A stretch of DNA of 64,000 nt from Gemmatimonadota bacterium. GTDB taxonomy: Bacteria; Gemmatimonadota; Gemmatimonadetes; Gemmatimonadales; GWC2-71-9. Every line of letters begins with the position of its first letter. Position 1 is the first letter of the stretch. The notes beneath the pieces were generated by a model. It was not told the DNA's origin. It did not search any database and saw nothing but the letters and a program-made list of their open reading frames with translations. Positions 33,331 to 41,620 of this stretch are shown piece by piece. The stretch lies in NCBI GenBank assembly GCA_016720805.1, contig JADKJZ010000005.1, positions 1 through 64,000 of the forward strand. The letters are read 5' to 3'. The position numbers and the translations under genes were made by a program.

Positions 33331-34130
33331 GTCGCGCCTCCCCCGCTGCGGCCCTTGGTGAGACCGACCGTGCGCTTCATCAACTCCTGCGCGACGGCCA
33401 GGTAACTCTTGGCGCCGATCGACTGCACATCGTACAGGAGGATCGGCTTGCCGAACGACGGCGCCTCGGCCAGGCGCACGTTTCGCGGAATCACGGTGCG
33501 GAAGACCTTCGCGCCGAAATACTCCTTCGCCTCAGTGACGACCTGCTTCGAGAGGTTGAGACGGTTGTCGTACATCGTGAGGAGGACGCCTTCGATCTGG
33601 AAGTCCGGATTGAAGTTCTGCTGGACGACGCGTATCGTGTTGAGCAGCTGTGAGATACCCTCCAACGCGTAGTATTCGCATTGGATCGGAATGATGACCG
33701 CATCGGCGGCCGTGAGGACGTTGAGGGTCACCAGGCCGAGCGAGGGGGGGCAGTCGATCAGGATGTACTCGTAGTCATCCTGAATGGCGTCGATGACGCC
33801 GCGCAGAATGGTCTCCCGATTCGGCATGCCGATGAGTTCGAGCTCGGCGCCGACGAGATCCTGGGTGGCCGGAAGGACATGCAGGAAGGGGAGCTGGGGG
33901 TCCTGCCGCACCACATCTTTGACGCTAAGTCCATCAATCAGAATGTCATAGAGCGACCGTTCCACGCTCCCCTTCTCGATCCCGACCCCAGACGTGGCGT
34001 TCCCTTGGGGGTCGGCGTCGATGAGCAGGGTCTTCCGCTCCGCGATGGCCAGAGAGGCGGCGAGGTTGACAGCAGTCGTGGTCTTGCCGACGCCACCCTT
34101 CTGGTTGGCGATCGCGATGGTACGGGCCAT
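33327..34130 (-). CDS. parA: Chromosome-partitioning ATPase ParA (Soj)
   Basis: A 267-residue ParA/MinD-superfamily ATPase. The deviant Walker A is QKGGVGKTTTAVNL near residues 10-23 with the signature Lys before Gly-Gly. Walker A' is LLIDADPQGNAT near 37-48 and Walker B YILIDCPPSLGLVTLN near 120-135. The C-terminal RNVRLAEAPSFGKP motif is characteristic of Soj. The N-terminus has no extra DNA-binding domain, so it is the chromosomal type. It works with ParB to segregate the origin region. The gene is preceded by a parS site 74 bp upstream of its start. Confidence 0.97.
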   Translation of the reverse strand: MARTIAIANQKGGVGKTTTAVNLAASLAIAERKTLLIDADPQGNATSGVGIEKGSVERSLYDILIDGLSVKDVVRQDPQLPFLHVLPATQDLVGAELELIGMPNRETILRGVIDAIQDDYEYILIDCPPSLGLVTLNVLTAADAVIIPIQCEYYALEGISQLLNTIRVVQQNFNPDFQIEGVLLTMYDNRLNLSKQVVTEAKEYFGAKVFRTVIPRNVRLAEAPSFGKPILLYDVQSIGAKSYLAVAQELMKRTVGLTKGRSGGGAT

Positions 34131-34203
34131 GGGGAGTCCGGTGGGAGAAGCTAACTCCGAAAGATATGGGGGTTTGGTCGGGACGGATAGCGGGAGGCCA
34201 GAG

Positions 34204-34217
34204 TTTCACGTGAAACG
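34204..34217. promoter_or_regulatory. parS site 1
   Basis: GTTTCACGTGAAAC, a perfect 14-bp parS core, 74 bp upstream of parA. It is the ParB loading site and may also let ParB control parAB expression. Confidence 0.95.
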
Positions 34218-34273
34218 GGTACCGCGAACGGCGAACAAGGGATTATGGATAATCGATGGTCGAGGTAGGCGGG

Positions 34274-34408
34274 GGGCGCGCGGAGTCGGGGTCGTTGACG
34301 CGAGGACCGTCCAGTCGCTCGCCGGGTGACCATCTGTCAGTCGGGCCTCAGCCCCGCCGGCGTGCGACGTCGGACCGCAGCGTCAGCGAGCCCCGACCCG
34401 TGCGCCTC
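34274..34408. repeat. Hairpin repeat element A, copy 2
   Basis: About 135 bp with imperfect terminal inverted repeats: left arm GGGCGCGCGGAGTCGGGGTC, right arm CGAGCCCCGACCCGTGCGCC. It is nearly identical over its length to the copy at 34616-34752; the first and last 37 bases can pair. Confidence 0.85.
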
Positions 34409-34432
34409 CCGCGGGGGCGACCCCCAGTGTGC

Positions 34433-34594
34433 AGCGGGCCCGACCTGGGGGCTCCGGTCTCGCGTGTTCCAAGCGTCTTCGCCGCGGCGCCCCCTATACA
34501 GCATGCCGGGGGCGCCGCAATCGGCACGTCCGGCGGAGGGGAGGGCTCGACGACACGGAACCCGCTCGTCCGGCCCCCCAGCGCCGGGCCCGCT
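34433..34594. repeat. Hairpin repeat element B, copy 1
   Basis: About 162 bp, almost identical to 36817-36976. The ends are inverted repeats (AGCGGGCCCGACCTGGGGGC against GCCCCCCAGCGCCGGGCCCG) and the centre is a hairpin with 11-bp arms GCGGCGCCCCC and GGGGGCGCCGC. No protein is likely. It could be a structured RNA or a mobile miniature element. Confidence 0.85.
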
Positions 34595-34615
34595 GAGGAT
34601 GCGGTGCGATGCTGG

Positions 34616-34752
34616 GGGGCGCGCGGAGTCGGGGTCGTGGACGCGAGGACCGTCCAGTCGCTCGCCGGGTGACCATCCGTCACTCGGGCTTGGGCCCCGC
34701 CGGCGTGCGACGTCGGACCGCAGCGTCAGCGAACCCCGACCCGCGCGCCCCG
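34616..34752. repeat. Hairpin repeat element A, copy 3
   Basis: A close match to 34274-34408, in the same orientation 340 bp away, with element B between them. It is followed at about 34755-34790 by an inverted fragment of element B (GGCCGGAGCCCCCAGG). Confidence 0.85.
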
Positions 34753-34796
34753 GCTAGGCCGGAGCCCCCAGGCCGGGCCCGCCCAGCAGTGGTATC

Positions 34797-34832
34797 GACC
34801 ATCGACCATCGACCATCGATCATCGATCATCG
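34797..34832. repeat. 7-bp-period tandem repeat beside parS
   Basis: Three GACCATC-type units, then two ATCATCG-type units, ending nine bases before the second parS site. The period and motif match the other heptamer tracts of the window. Confidence 0.75.
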
Positions 34833-34840
34833 CCGCCCCC

Positions 34841-34854
34841 GTTTCACGTGAAAC
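34841..34854. promoter_or_regulatory. parS site 2
   Basis: GTTTCACGTGAAAC followed by A, a perfect parS core, immediately next to the 3' end of mnmG. With site 1 it brackets the repeat cluster. Confidence 0.95.
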
Positions 34855-34856
34855 AG

Positions 34857-36722
34857 CTACTTCACGCGCTCCCGACGAAGCACTTCGACCAGCAGATGCT
34901 GCAGATCCGCCGGGGAAACCCCCGGAACCCGCCCAGCCTGCGCCAGCGTCGTCGGTTGCACCCGCGCCAACTTCTCGCGAGCCTCCCAGGAAAGCCGCTC
35001 CATCTGCCGCCACGGCAAATCCGCCGGCAACGGTGTTGCCTCAAGCCGCACCAACTTCTCGGCGACGACTCGCTCCCTGGCCAGGTAACCGCCATAGCGA
35101 AGCTCGATCGCCGACCACTCGCAATCGTCGGCGCCCACGTCGACCCCCGCCGCCTCGAACAGTGCCACCAGCGACACCCCCGGACGCTTCACCAGCTCCG
35201 CGATCCGCACCGGCTCGCTGATCCCATTGCTTCCACTCGCCGCGAGGATCCCGTTCGCCTGCGCCGGCGACACCGCCGTCTCCACGGCGAGCCGGCCCAC
35301 CGCCTCCTCACGCTCCAATCGCTCCTCGGCAGCAGCCCGCTCACCGTCCGACCAGAGGTTCCGGGCCGTCGCAATCGGCAACATGCGCCGTAACGCGTTG
35401 TCCTGCCTCAACATAAGACGATGTTCAGCGCGAGAAGTGAATAGCCGATACGGTTCGTCGACGCCCTTGGACACCAAGTCGTCCACCAAGACGCCGCAGT
35501 ACCCCTCGCTCCGGCCGATGGCGATGGGCTCCAGGTCGAGCGCCCACGCTGCCGCGTTCATCCCGGCGACCGCTCCCTGCCCTGCGGCCTCTTCATATCC
35601 GGTCGTCCCGTTGATCTGCCCGGCGGTGTAGAGCCCGGGGATCGCCTTCACGGCGAGATGCCGATCCAACTGCGTCGGTGGCAGGTAGTCGTACTCGATC
35701 GCGTACCCCGCGCGCGTCATCTCGACCTGCTGCATGCCCGGAATCAATCGCAGCATCTGCAGTTGCACGTCAGGGGGCAGCGACGTCGAGAGTCCTCCGA
35801 CATAGAGTTCGTCGGTGTCGAGTCCTTCGGGCTCGAGAAAGACCTGATGGCGCGCGGCGTCGGGGAACTTCACCACCTTGTCCTCGACACTCGGACAGTA
35901 ACGCGGACCACGACCGGAGATCGCGCCGCCATAGAGCGCCGAGTCGGCGAGGTGCCGGGTGATGAGTGCCTTCACCGGATCACCCGCCCAGGTCAGCCAA
36001 CAGGGACGCTGTGCCGGATGCGGTGCGCGCACGTGGGAGGAGAACCAGTACGGCACGGCATCGGAATCCTGACGCGCCATCACCGAGGTGTCGATGGTCC
36101 GGCCATCGACGCGCGGCGGCGTGCCGGTCTTGAAGCGTTCAACCGCTAACCCAAGCGCAGCAAGGTGTTCCGAGAGTTCGACCGAGGGCGGCTCACCGGC
36201 GCGGCCCGCGGGAATCGTGTGCGACGTGCCGACGTGAATGCGCCCGCGCAGGAACGTCCCGGTCGTGATCACCACCGAACGCGCACGCACCGACACACCG
36301 TCATCCGTGAGCACGCCGACGACTGCGCCGCCTTCGATCAGGAAGCGCGCAGCGGTCCCCTCCGCCAATTGCACCGGGTGCGTGACTGGCAGCGACTCGA
36401 GCAGCGAACGCACCGCACGGCGATACAGCGTGCGATCACACTGCGCGCGCGGACTCGCGACTGCGGGACCCTTGCTCTGGTTCAGCATCCGGAACTGGAT
36501 CATCGCGCGGTCGGTCGCGCGCCCCATGATCCCGCCGAGGGCGTCGACCTCGCGCGCGATGGTCCCCTTGGCGATGCCGCCGATCGCCGGGTTGCACGAC
36601 ATCTGGCCGATGGTGTCGAGCCGCTGCGTGAGCAGGATCACCCGCGCGCCGGAGCGCGCCGCCAACGCGGCCGCTTCGGTGCCGGCGTGACCGCCACCCA
36701 GGACGAGGACATCACAGTGCAT
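34857..36722 (-). CDS. mnmG: tRNA uridine-5-carboxymethylaminomethyl modification enzyme MnmG (GidA)
   Basis: A 621-residue FAD-dependent enzyme that, with MnmE, makes cmnm5U34 in tRNAs. The N-terminal Rossmann motif CDVLVLGGGHAGTEAALAARSG starts at residue 3. Family signatures follow: MSCNPAIGGIAKG, GRGPRYCPSVEDKVVKFPD, GYEEAAGQGAVAGMNAA and LFTSRAEHRLMLRQDNAL. The ATG at 36722 gives the usual family length; upstream in-frame codons run into repeat element B. The C-terminal helical domain is complete. Proximity to parAB and parS fits the common origin-region neighbourhood of gidA, though rsmG is not adjacent. Confidence 0.97.
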   Translation of the reverse strand: MHCDVLVLGGGHAGTEAAALAARSGARVILLTQRLDTIGQMSCNPAIGGIAKGTIAREVDALGGIMGRATDRAMIQFRMLNQSKGPAVASPRAQCDRTLYRRAVRSLLESLPVTHPVQLAEGTAARFLIEGGAVVGVLTDDGVSVRARSVVITTGTFLRGRIHVGTSHTIPAGRAGEPPSVELSEHLAALGLAVERFKTGTPPRVDGRTIDTSVMARQDSDAVPYWFSSHVRAPHPAQRPCWLTWAGDPVKALITRHLADSALYGGAISGRGPRYCPSVEDKVVKFPDAARHQVFLEPEGLDTDELYVGGLSTSLPPDVQLQMLRLIPGMQQVEMTRAGYAIEYDYLPPTQLDRHLAVKAIPGLYTAGQINGTTGYEEAAGQGAVAGMNAAAWALDLEPIAIGRSEGYCGVLVDDLVSKGVDEPYRLFTSRAEHRLMLRQDNALRRMLPIATARNLWSDGERAAAEERLEREEAVGRLAVETAVSPAQANGILAASGSNGISEPVRIAELVKRPGVSLVALFEAAGVDVGADDCEWSAIELRYGGYLARERVVAEKLVRLEATPLPADLPWRQMERLSWEAREKLARVQPTTLAQAGRVPGVSPADLQHLLVEVLRRERVK

Positions 36723-36816
36723 GCGACAATCTACGTGGGGGCGGGCCATGCGAAGATGCCCCCCAGCCGCGCATGTCATTGCGCGGCGCCGGCGTTGAGA
36801 TCCCCGCTTTGGGGGG

Positions 36817-36976
36817 CGGGCCCAGCCTGGGGGCTCCGGTCTCGCGTGTTCCAAGCGTCTTCGCCGCGGCGCCCCCTATACAGCATGCCGGGGGCGCCGC
36901 AATCGGCACATCCGGCGGAGGGGAGGGCTCGACGACACGGAACCCGCTCGCCCGGCCCCCCAGCGCCGGGCCCGCT
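36817..36976. repeat. Hairpin repeat element B, copy 2
   Basis: About 160 bp, nearly identical to 34433-34594 including the central GCGGCGCCCCC/GGGGGCGCCGC hairpin and terminal inverted repeats. It lies upstream of mnmG on the 5' side, so mnmG is bracketed by copies of the same element in direct orientation. Confidence 0.85.
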
Positions 36977-36989
36977 TAGGATCTCAGCC

Positions 36990-37179
36990 GGGGCGCACGG
37001 CGGCGGGGTCGCGGGCGCGAGGCCTCGTCGAGCGCGCAAACCAAATGAGGGGCGCAGCCGTTTGGCTGCGCCCCATCTGTTTGGCGGCGGCGACCCCATG
37101 GTGGCGACGCACCAGCGGAGCCGCCGCCCGGCGCGCGGCTTGAGGACCGACGCGCCCGCGAGCCCCGCGACGGGCGCCC
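36990..37179. repeat. Divergent element A-like hairpin with nested palindrome
   Basis: The left end GGGGCGCACGGCGGCGGGGT and right end CGAGCCCCGCGACGGGCGCC are inverted repeats similar to element A but diverged. Inside, at 37049-37074, GGGGCGCAGCC and GGCTGCGCCCC face each other across GTTT, a relative of the 20-bp palindrome family. Together with element B it fills the gap between mnmG and the secreted hydrolase; the hydrolase promoter should lie after 37180. Confidence 0.65.
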
Positions 37180-37331
37180 TGCAAGAGGTCCTTCGACTGC
37201 GCGCCGCTACGCCTGCCCAGCGTCCGGGGGCAGCGACTTCCGAGAGCCTGCCCTGACCAGAGCGAAGGGCCCCACTGCGGGGGCGGGGCAGAAATCGCAG
37301 TACATTCCCTCATCCCCATTCCGGACAATCG

Positions 37332-39164
37332 ATGCGCCTCCCCTCGCTGCTCCTGCTGCCGGCTCTTTGCGTTGCCCTGCCCGCACAGACTGCCGCACCG
37401 GCCAAGCCCGCCTACAGCTACGTCAAGCTCGTCGACACCATGGTCGCCATGCGCGACGGCGTGAAGCTGCACACCTCGATCTATGTGCCGCAGAACTACA
37501 GCGGCCCGCTGCCGATCGTCTTCACCCGCACGCCGTACAGCATCACCGGCTCGGCCGGCCGCATGACCGGCAGCTATCGCGAACTCGCCGAGGATGGCTA
37601 CGCCTTCGCCTTCCAGGACATCCGCGGCCACTACGGCAGCGAAGGCACCTTCGTGATGCAGCGCGCCCCACGCGATCGCAACGATCCGAAGGCCATCGAC
37701 GAAGGAAGCGATGCCTACGACACCATCGACTGGCTCGTCAAGCGCGTCCCCGGCAACAACGGTCGCGTCGGCATGCTTGGCGTTTCCTACGACGGCTGGG
37801 TCGTCGTCCAGGCGCTGATGGATCCGCACCCCGCCTTCAAGGCCGCGTCACCGCAGGCATCGCCCGCCGACATGTGGATGGGTGATGACTTCCACCATCA
37901 GGGGGCATTCCGCCTGTCGTACGGATTCGAGTACGCCTACGACATGGAACAGGGAAAGGTCTCCAAGCAGTTCGCCTTCGATCGCGCCGACACCTATGAC
38001 TGGTACTTGGCGCTCGGCTCGCTCGCGCGGGTCAACCAGGACGTCTTCAAGGGAACCATCCCCACCTGGAACGACTTCGCGGCGCACCCGAACTACGACG
38101 CCTTCTGGAAGAAGCAGGCGGCGGTGCCGTACCTTCAGCAGCCGGTCACCGTCCCGACGCTCAATGTGGCTGGGTGGTGGGACCAGGAAGATTTCTACGG
38201 GCCGGTCACCATCTACCGCGCCATGGAGAAGCACGACGCGAAGAACATGAACTTCCTGGTGGTGGGGCCGTGGAACCACGGCGGCTGGGGTGGCACCGGC
38301 AAGACGCTGGGACCGATCGACTTCGGCAGCAACACCGGCGACTACTACCGGCAGTCGATCCAGCGGCCGTTCTTCGCCTGCCATCTCAGGGGCGCAGCCG
38401 ATGGCTGCACACCCGCCGAGGCGACGCTCTTCCGCGCGGGAGAGAATCGGTGGGTCAGCAACACGACCTTCCCTCGGCGCGACAACGTCACCCAGACGCC
38501 GATCTACACCGCCGCGTCAGGGGCCCTCTCCTTCTCGGCGCCGAAGGCCGCGGCCGCCGCCGACTCCTTCATCTCCGACCCGGCCAATCCGGTACCGTAT
38601 CGTCGGCGGCCAATCCAGCCGACGTATGGCTCCGGCTCGCAGTGGCGCGCCTGGCTGACCGAAGACCAGCGCCTCGTCGACCATCGCCCCGACGTGCTCA
38701 CCTGGCAGACCGGCGTGCTCGATGCCCCCGTCACCATCAGTGGCGAGATCATGGCCACGCTCTATGCGTCGACCAGCCAGAGCGACGCCGACTGGGTCGT
38801 CAAGCTGATCGACGTCTATCCCGACTCGCTCCCCTCGCCAATGGGCGGCTTCCAGTTCATGGTCGCCAACGACGTTCTGCGCGGCCGCTACCTCGAGTCA
38901 TTCGAGACACCGCGTGCGCTCGTGCCGAACAAGGTCGAGAAGTTCACCGTCGACCTGCACACGCAGGAGTACACCTTCAAGCCGGGTCACCGGATCATGG
39001 TGCAGGTCCAGAGCACCTGGTTCCCGCTGATCGATCGCAACCCGCAGCGCTACGTCCCGAACATCTTCAACGCCAGCGCCGCCGATTTCCGGAAGGCCGT
39101 CCATGCGGTGCAGCGATCGGCGCGGTGGCCGACGCATGTGAGCCTGCCGATTCTCCGCCCTTAA
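37332..39164 (+). CDS. Secreted CocE/NonD-family alpha/beta hydrolase (X-Pro dipeptidyl-peptidase-like)
   Basis: A 610-residue exported hydrolase. The signal peptide MRLPSLLLLPALCVALPAQ is followed by VAMRDGVKLHTSIYVP, the family start. The nucleophile sits in MLGVSYDGWVVVQ (G-x-S-x-x-G) near 153. GWWDQEDFYGPV and VVGPWNHGGWGG near 315 carry conserved Asp and His regions. The C-terminal beta-jelly-roll (PVTISGEIMATLYAS, DADWVVKLIDVYPD) is typical of S15-like cocaine esterase/acyl-amino-acid hydrolases. Activity could be esterase or peptidase. One loop near 355 (HLRGAADGCTPAEA) is encoded by a palindrome-like sequence, possibly an inserted repeat in a variable loop. Confidence 0.9.
   Translation: MRLPSLLLLPALCVALPAQTAAPAKPAYSYVKLVDTMVAMRDGVKLHTSIYVPQNYSGPLPIVFTRTPYSITGSAGRMTGSYRELAEDGYAFAFQDIRGHYGSEGTFVMQRAPRDRNDPKAIDEGSDAYDTIDWLVKRVPGNNGRVGMLGVSYDGWVVVQALMDPHPAFKAASPQASPADMWMGDDFHHQGAFRLSYGFEYAYDMEQGKVSKQFAFDRADTYDWYLALGSLARVNQDVFKGTIPTWNDFAAHPNYDAFWKKQAAVPYLQQPVTVPTLNVAGWWDQEDFYGPVTIYRAMEKHDAKNMNFLVVGPWNHGGWGGTGKTLGPIDFGSNTGDYYRQSIQRPFFACHLRGAADGCTPAEATLFRAGENRWVSNTTFPRRDNVTQTPIYTAASGALSFSAPKAAAAADSFISDPANPVPYRRRPIQPTYGSGSQWRAWLTEDQRLVDHRPDVLTWQTGVLDAPVTISGEIMATLYASTSQSDADWVVKLIDVYPDSLPSPMGGFQFMVANDVLRGRYLESFETPRALVPNKVEKFTVDLHTQEYTFKPGHRIMVQVQSTWFPLIDRNPQRYVPNIFNASAADFRKAVHAVQRSARWPTHVSLPILRP
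38389..38410. repeat. Palindrome-like sequence in hydrolase gene
   Basis: GGGGCGCAGCC followed by GAT and GGCTGC; the arms GCAGCC/GGCTGC pair. It matches the left half of the 37049-37074 palindrome and lies in frame within a variable loop. Confidence 0.5.
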
Positions 39165-39188
39165 TGCGGGCGGGGGCCCGCATGGCCT

Positions 39189-39216
39189 GTACGGGCGCAG
39201 CATGCTGCGCCCGTAC
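39189..39216. repeat. Perfect 28-bp palindrome
   Basis: The core GGGCGCAGCATGCTGCGCCC is extended to a 28-bp perfect palindrome by GTAC on both sides. It lies between the convergent hydrolase and ABC-2 permease genes, where it could act as a bidirectional terminator or a REP-like site; no T-run follows. Confidence 0.9.
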
Positions 39217-39251
39217 ACCATGACCATGGCCCGCGTGGGTAAGCGTCCCGA

Positions 39252-40553
39252 TCACCCCGCTCTCACCCACCGGAACACTTCGCGCAGCGTCGGCTTCTTG
39301 CCGTACATCAGGATCCCGGTTCGGTAGATCCGTCCCGCGACCCAGACGACGCCGAGCAGCGCGGCGACCATGATCACCAGTGACAGTGCCAATTCTGGCA
39401 GCGGCACCGCCGCCATCGACCAGCGCACCGGCATCACGAACGGCGCCGTGAAGGGGATCAGCGAAAGCACCGTGCCGAGGCCGCCGGACGGGTCCTTGAT
39501 CACGGCGAAGACGCCGAAGAAACCGACCATGATCACCATGATGACGCCGGAGATCGCCTGCTGCGCCTCCTGGGTCGAGTTCACCATCGATCCCACGGCG
39601 GCGAAGACGGCGCCGAAGAGCAGGAAGCCGAGGGCGAAGTAGGTCAGGAAGACCACCAGCAGGTCGGTCGGAATCGACGGGATCGGCAGCGTCTGCATCG
39701 TCTCCACCGGCACCTTCAACAGCCCGGCAAGCACCGCGCGATTCTGCCCCACCACGAAGACCGTGCCGACCCAGATCGACATCTGCAGCAGGCCGACCGC
39801 GCCGACACCGATCACCTTGCCGAGCAGCATCTGGAAGGGCCGCAGCGACGAGGCGAGAATCTCCATGATGCGCGACGTCTTCTCCTCGATCACCGACATC
39901 ATCGTCTGCTGGCCGAAGAGCACCACCGAGATGTAGAGCAGGAAGCCCATGATGTAGGCCAGAAGGAACGATGCGGCACCACTCTCGCCCGTCGGCTTCC
40001 CGTCGGCCACCTTGGTGGTCTTCATGTCGGCCGGCCGCATCGCGGCAGTCACCACACCGGCATCGACGCCGGCGCGCTCAAGTCGCGTTCCCACGACCAC
40101 GGAGGAGATCAGCCGCTCGAGTTCGCCCATGGTCTCGAAGGACGAAACATTGGTGCCGAAGTACGCGACCTTCCCGGCGGCCAGCGTGTTCTCCGGCAGG
40201 ATCATCACGCCATCCAGCGGCTCAGCCACGTCGCGCGAGGTGCGCTGCAGGAGCGAGTCGCGCTTGGCGGTCGGGTCCCCGGCGAGCGTGATGTGCTCGA
40301 TGGTGTACTTGGGCCGGACGCCATCCTTGAAGGTCGGCTTCGCCAGGGCGGCAACGATCTGCACCCCGGTGGAATCGGCGGTGCCGTCGATCACGGCAAT
40401 CCGCGTGGTCCGGTCGGTGCCGCGCATCATCAGCGCCGGCACGGTCATCGCAAACACCATGAGCAACGGCAGGCCGAGGGTGGCCAGCAGGAAGGCACGG
40501 GTGCGGACGCGCTCGATGAACTCCCGGCGCACGACGGCAAAGATCTTGTTCAC
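39252..40553 (-). CDS. ABC-2 type transporter permease (NatB-like)
   Basis: A 433-residue integral membrane protein. One N-terminal helix (TRAFLLATLGLPLLMVFAMTV) is followed by an extracytoplasmic domain of about 140 residues, then five to six helices (LLAYIMGFLLYISVVLFGQQ, GVGAVGLLQMSIWVGTVFVVG and so on). The motif MMSVIEEKTSRIMEILASSLRPFQMLLGKVIGVG is diagnostic of the NatB/YhaP family. It pairs with the ATPase encoded upstream (GTGA overlap). NatAB-type systems export Na+; others move lipids or drugs, so the substrate is open. Confidence 0.93.
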   Translation of the reverse strand: MNKIFAVVRREFIERVRTRAFLLATLGLPLLMVFAMTVPALMMRGTDRTTRIAVIDGTADSTGVQIVAALAKPTFKDGVRPKYTIEHITLAGDPTAKRDSLLQRTSRDVAEPLDGVMILPENTLAAGKVAYFGTNVSSFETMGELERLISSVVVGTRLERAGVDAGVVTAAMRPADMKTTKVADGKPTGESGAASFLLAYIMGFLLYISVVLFGQQTMMSVIEEKTSRIMEILASSLRPFQMLLGKVIGVGAVGLLQMSIWVGTVFVVGQNRAVLAGLLKVPVETMQTLPIPSIPTDLLVVFLTYFALGFLLFGAVFAAVGSMVNSTQEAQQAISGVIMVIMVGFFGVFAVIKDPSGGLGTVLSLIPFTAPFVMPVRWSMAAVPLPELALSLVIMVAALLGVVWVAGRIYRTGILMYGKKPTLREVFRWVRAG

Positions 40554-41500
40554 GCGGCCTCCCCGGTGCGCGCGGCGACCGCGGCGTTACCAACCTTGGC
40601 GATGAAGATGGCCTGCAGCGACGGCTCGACGATCTCGAAGCGACTGAGCCCGACGCCCTCGCGGATCAGCGCGTGGAGCAACGCTTCCGGATCGGCGCCC
40701 TCCGCCATGCGCAGATCGGCCGAAGCGCCGTAGTCGTCGATGGTCTCGATCAGCCGCCGATCGGCCAGCACCCGCTCCGCCTTCTCGCGATCGTGGGTGA
40801 AGCCGAGGGCGATATGCCGCCCACCGAAGCCGGCCTTGATCTCCTGCAGGGTGCCGTCGACCACCTTCTCGCCGCGGGCGATGATCACGATGTGATCGCA
40901 CATCCGCTCCGCCTGCTCCATGATGTGGGTCGAGAAGAGGACGGTGACCCCCGACTTGGCGAGCTCGATCACCACGTCCTTCATCACCTGGGAGTTGACC
41001 GGGTCGAGTCCCGAGAAGGGCTCGTCCAGCACCACCAGCTCGGGGTCGTGGAGCAGCGATCCGGCGAACTGGACCTTCTGCTGCATCCCCTTGGAGAGGT
41101 CCTCGACCTTCTTCTGGGCCCAGTCGGCGATCCCGAGCCGGTCGAGCCACTTGGCGGCCCGTCGCTTCGCCTCGCTCCGGGCGATCCCCTTCACTTCGCC
41201 GAAGAAGACCAGATGATCGAGCACTTTCATCTTCTTGTAGAGGCCGCGCTCCTCGGGGAGGAAGCCGATCCGGGGGGAGAGGTCACGCCCCTTCCGGTCC
41301 GACCCGAAGAGGGAGATCGACCCCTCGTCCGGCTCGATGATGTCCATCATCATCCGGATCGAGGTGGACTTCCCGGCCCCATTGGGGCCCAACAAACCGA
41401 AAATGCCGCCGGTTGGGACCTCGAAGGAGAGGTCCTTGACGGCGACATGGCCTGAAAAGCGTTTGGTGACCTTCTCGAAGCGAACAGCGGCAGCTGCCAC
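40550..41500 (-). CDS. ABC-2 transporter ATPase (NatA-like)
   Basis: A 316-residue single nucleotide-binding-domain protein. Walker A GPNGAGKST near 38-46, a Q-loop at IGFLPEERGLY, signature LSKGMQQKVQF, Walker B LVVLDEPFSGLD and the H-loop LFSTHIMEQ are all intact. The PEERGLYKKM motif is typical of the NatA/YhaQ group. A C-terminal extension of about 90 residues carries the DUF4162-like domain of that group (GGRHIALGFTHDREKAERVL). It starts with GTG and overlaps the permease gene; the two form an exporter. Confidence 0.94.
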   Translation of the reverse strand: MAAAAVRFEKVTKRFSGHVAVKDLSFEVPTGGIFGLLGPNGAGKSTSIRMMMDIIEPDEGSISLFGSDRKGRDLSPRIGFLPEERGLYKKMKVLDHLVFFGEVKGIARSEAKRRAAKWLDRLGIADWAQKKVEDLSKGMQQKVQFAGSLLHDPELVVLDEPFSGLDPVNSQVMKDVVIELAKSGVTVLFSTHIMEQAERMCDHIVIIARGEKVVDGTLQEIKAGFGGRHIALGFTHDREKAERVLADRRLIETIDDYGASADLRMAEGADPEALLHALIREGVGLSRFEIVEPSLQAIFIAKVGNAAVAARTGEAA

Positions 41501-41576
41501 AGAGTTCCCCAGGTAGGAGTGGACGGGGGAACTTACTGCCTCAGGCGGTCGGGAGTTTCAGTGGTGAACAACCGAT

Positions 41577-41616
41577 CATCGATCATCGATCATCGATCAT
41601 CGATGATCGATGATCG
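41577..41616. repeat. 7-bp-period repeat forming an inverted pair
   Basis: ATCATCG repeated about four times, then CGATGAT units in the reverse sense. It lies between the ABC ATPase start and the small gene at 41621 and overlaps that gene's 3' flank. Confidence 0.75.
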
Positions 41617-41620
41617 ACTA

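Noticed and set aside
34245..34253. Possible DnaA box TATGGATAA
   Set aside because: One mismatch from the consensus and single; no cluster of boxes or AT-rich unwinding region, so I do not call oriC here.
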